A DNA stretch of 5,106 nt from assembly GCA_025458545.1 (NCBI GenBank), contig JALOSH010000183.1:1-5106 (forward strand), read 5' to 3'. Of this stretch, positions 4,952 to 5,106 are shown in pieces. The DNA is from Hydrogenophaga sp. (GTDB lineage: Bacteria > Pseudomonadota > Gammaproteobacteria > Burkholderiales > Burkholderiaceae). Numbering within the stretch: the stretch's first letter is position 1; each line of letters opens with the position of its first letter. The notes below the pieces were generated by a model that had not been told where the DNA came from, ran no database searches, and saw only the letters and a list, made by a program, of their open reading frames with translations. The position numbers were made by a program, and so were the translations under genes.

Positions 4952-4977
4952 AAGGCGAACCCGGGTTCGCCTTTTTT
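4952..4977 (+). terminator. Intrinsic terminator after tRNA-Val
   Basis: AAGGCGAACCC (4952-4962) is followed at once by its exact reverse complement (4963-4973), folding as at least nine GC-rich pairs around a CCGG loop, and then a run of six T (4972-4977). This is a textbook rho-independent terminator that should end the hupB-tRNA transcript eight bases after the tRNA CCA. The same perfect palindrome also forms on the other strand, but no minus-strand gene ends here. Confidence 0.92.
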
Positions 4978-5035
4978 GTTGTGGGAACCCGGCGTCCGTG
5001 TTTTCAGTCTGTTTGTTGTTTCAGGATTTCAAGGC

Positions 5036-5106
5036 ATGTTCGATTCCATCCGCAATCACAAGACGTACCTGATGGGCTTCTTGATGATCCTGATCATTCC
5101 CAGCTT
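5036..5106 (+). CDS. ppiD: Membrane-anchored SurA/PpiD-type periplasmic chaperone, N-terminus only (3' end outside window)
   Basis: Only 23 codons are visible, MFDSIRNHKTYLMGFLMILIIPS, and the frame runs off the window edge. A short basic segment (Arg6, His8, Lys9) followed by a hydrophobic stretch (about 12-22) is an inner-membrane anchor with the N-terminus in the cytoplasm. This pattern matches the start of PpiD-like proteins (SurA N-terminal domain, parvulin fold) in Burkholderiales as remembered, which help outer-membrane and periplasmic proteins fold near the translocon. The position after hupB matches the common hupB-ppiD order. A weak AGGA at 5023-5026 lies nine bases before the ATG. 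The chaperone and parvulin domains lie outside, so the identity rests on the N-terminus and context. The upstream terminator implies its own promoter in 4978-5035, but I see no clear one. Confidence 0.72.
   Translation, partial: MFDSIRNHKTYLMGFLMILIIPS

Noticed and set aside
1..5106. Mobile element, CRISPR array, phage, defence or toxin-antitoxin system
   Set aside because: No repeated spacers, transposase or integrase motifs, or target-site duplications were seen. There is a tRNA gene, but no integrase follows and I see no duplicated tRNA 3' end, so it is not an occupied attachment site within this window.

Overview
The window looks like a chromosomal housekeeping segment from a GC-rich betaproteobacterium. 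Burkholderiales, and probably Comamonadaceae, is the best guess. That placement rests on remembered protein similarity (UvrC, PgsA and HU sequences and the start of the PpiD-like protein), the strong G/C bias at third codon positions, and the order hupB - tRNA-Val - ppiD-like gene. No search was run, so the genus is not claimed.

Layout. Positions 1-546 are the 3' end of uvrC (nucleotide excision repair), followed by a 135-base spacer with two overlapping, mutually exclusive GC-rich hairpins. Next come pgsA (682-1251, phosphatidylglycerophosphate synthase) and, with stop and start codons sharing one base, an EamA/DMT-family membrane transporter (1251-2171). A LysR-type regulator on the minus strand (2122-3093, TTG start) converges on the transporter and overlaps its 3' end by 50 bases. 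The regulator is divergent from a tartrate/D-malate dehydrogenase (3187-4284) across a 93-base control region. This is the arrangement of E. coli dmlR-dmlA, so the pair is probably a small catabolic unit feeding pyruvate into central metabolism.

From 4285 the window changes to nucleoid and envelope functions. A good sigma70-type promoter (TTGACA-18-TTTAAT, 4400-4429) precedes a structured leader of about 136 bases, then hupB with a GTG start (4572-4844, HU protein). A tRNA-Val(UAC) gene (4868-4943) starts only 23 bases after hupB and is followed by a strong intrinsic terminator (4952-4977). The window ends in the first 23 codons of a membrane-anchored SurA/PpiD-type periplasmic folding factor (5036 onward).

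I see no mobile element, CRISPR array, phage gene, toxin-antitoxin pair or defence system, and no clear new biological system. The most interesting signals are non-coding: the hairpin at the predicted 5' end of the HU transcript, competing foldings farther along that leader, the apparent HU mRNA-tRNA co-transcript, the alternative hairpins between uvrC and pgsA, and the dmlR/dmlA-like control region.
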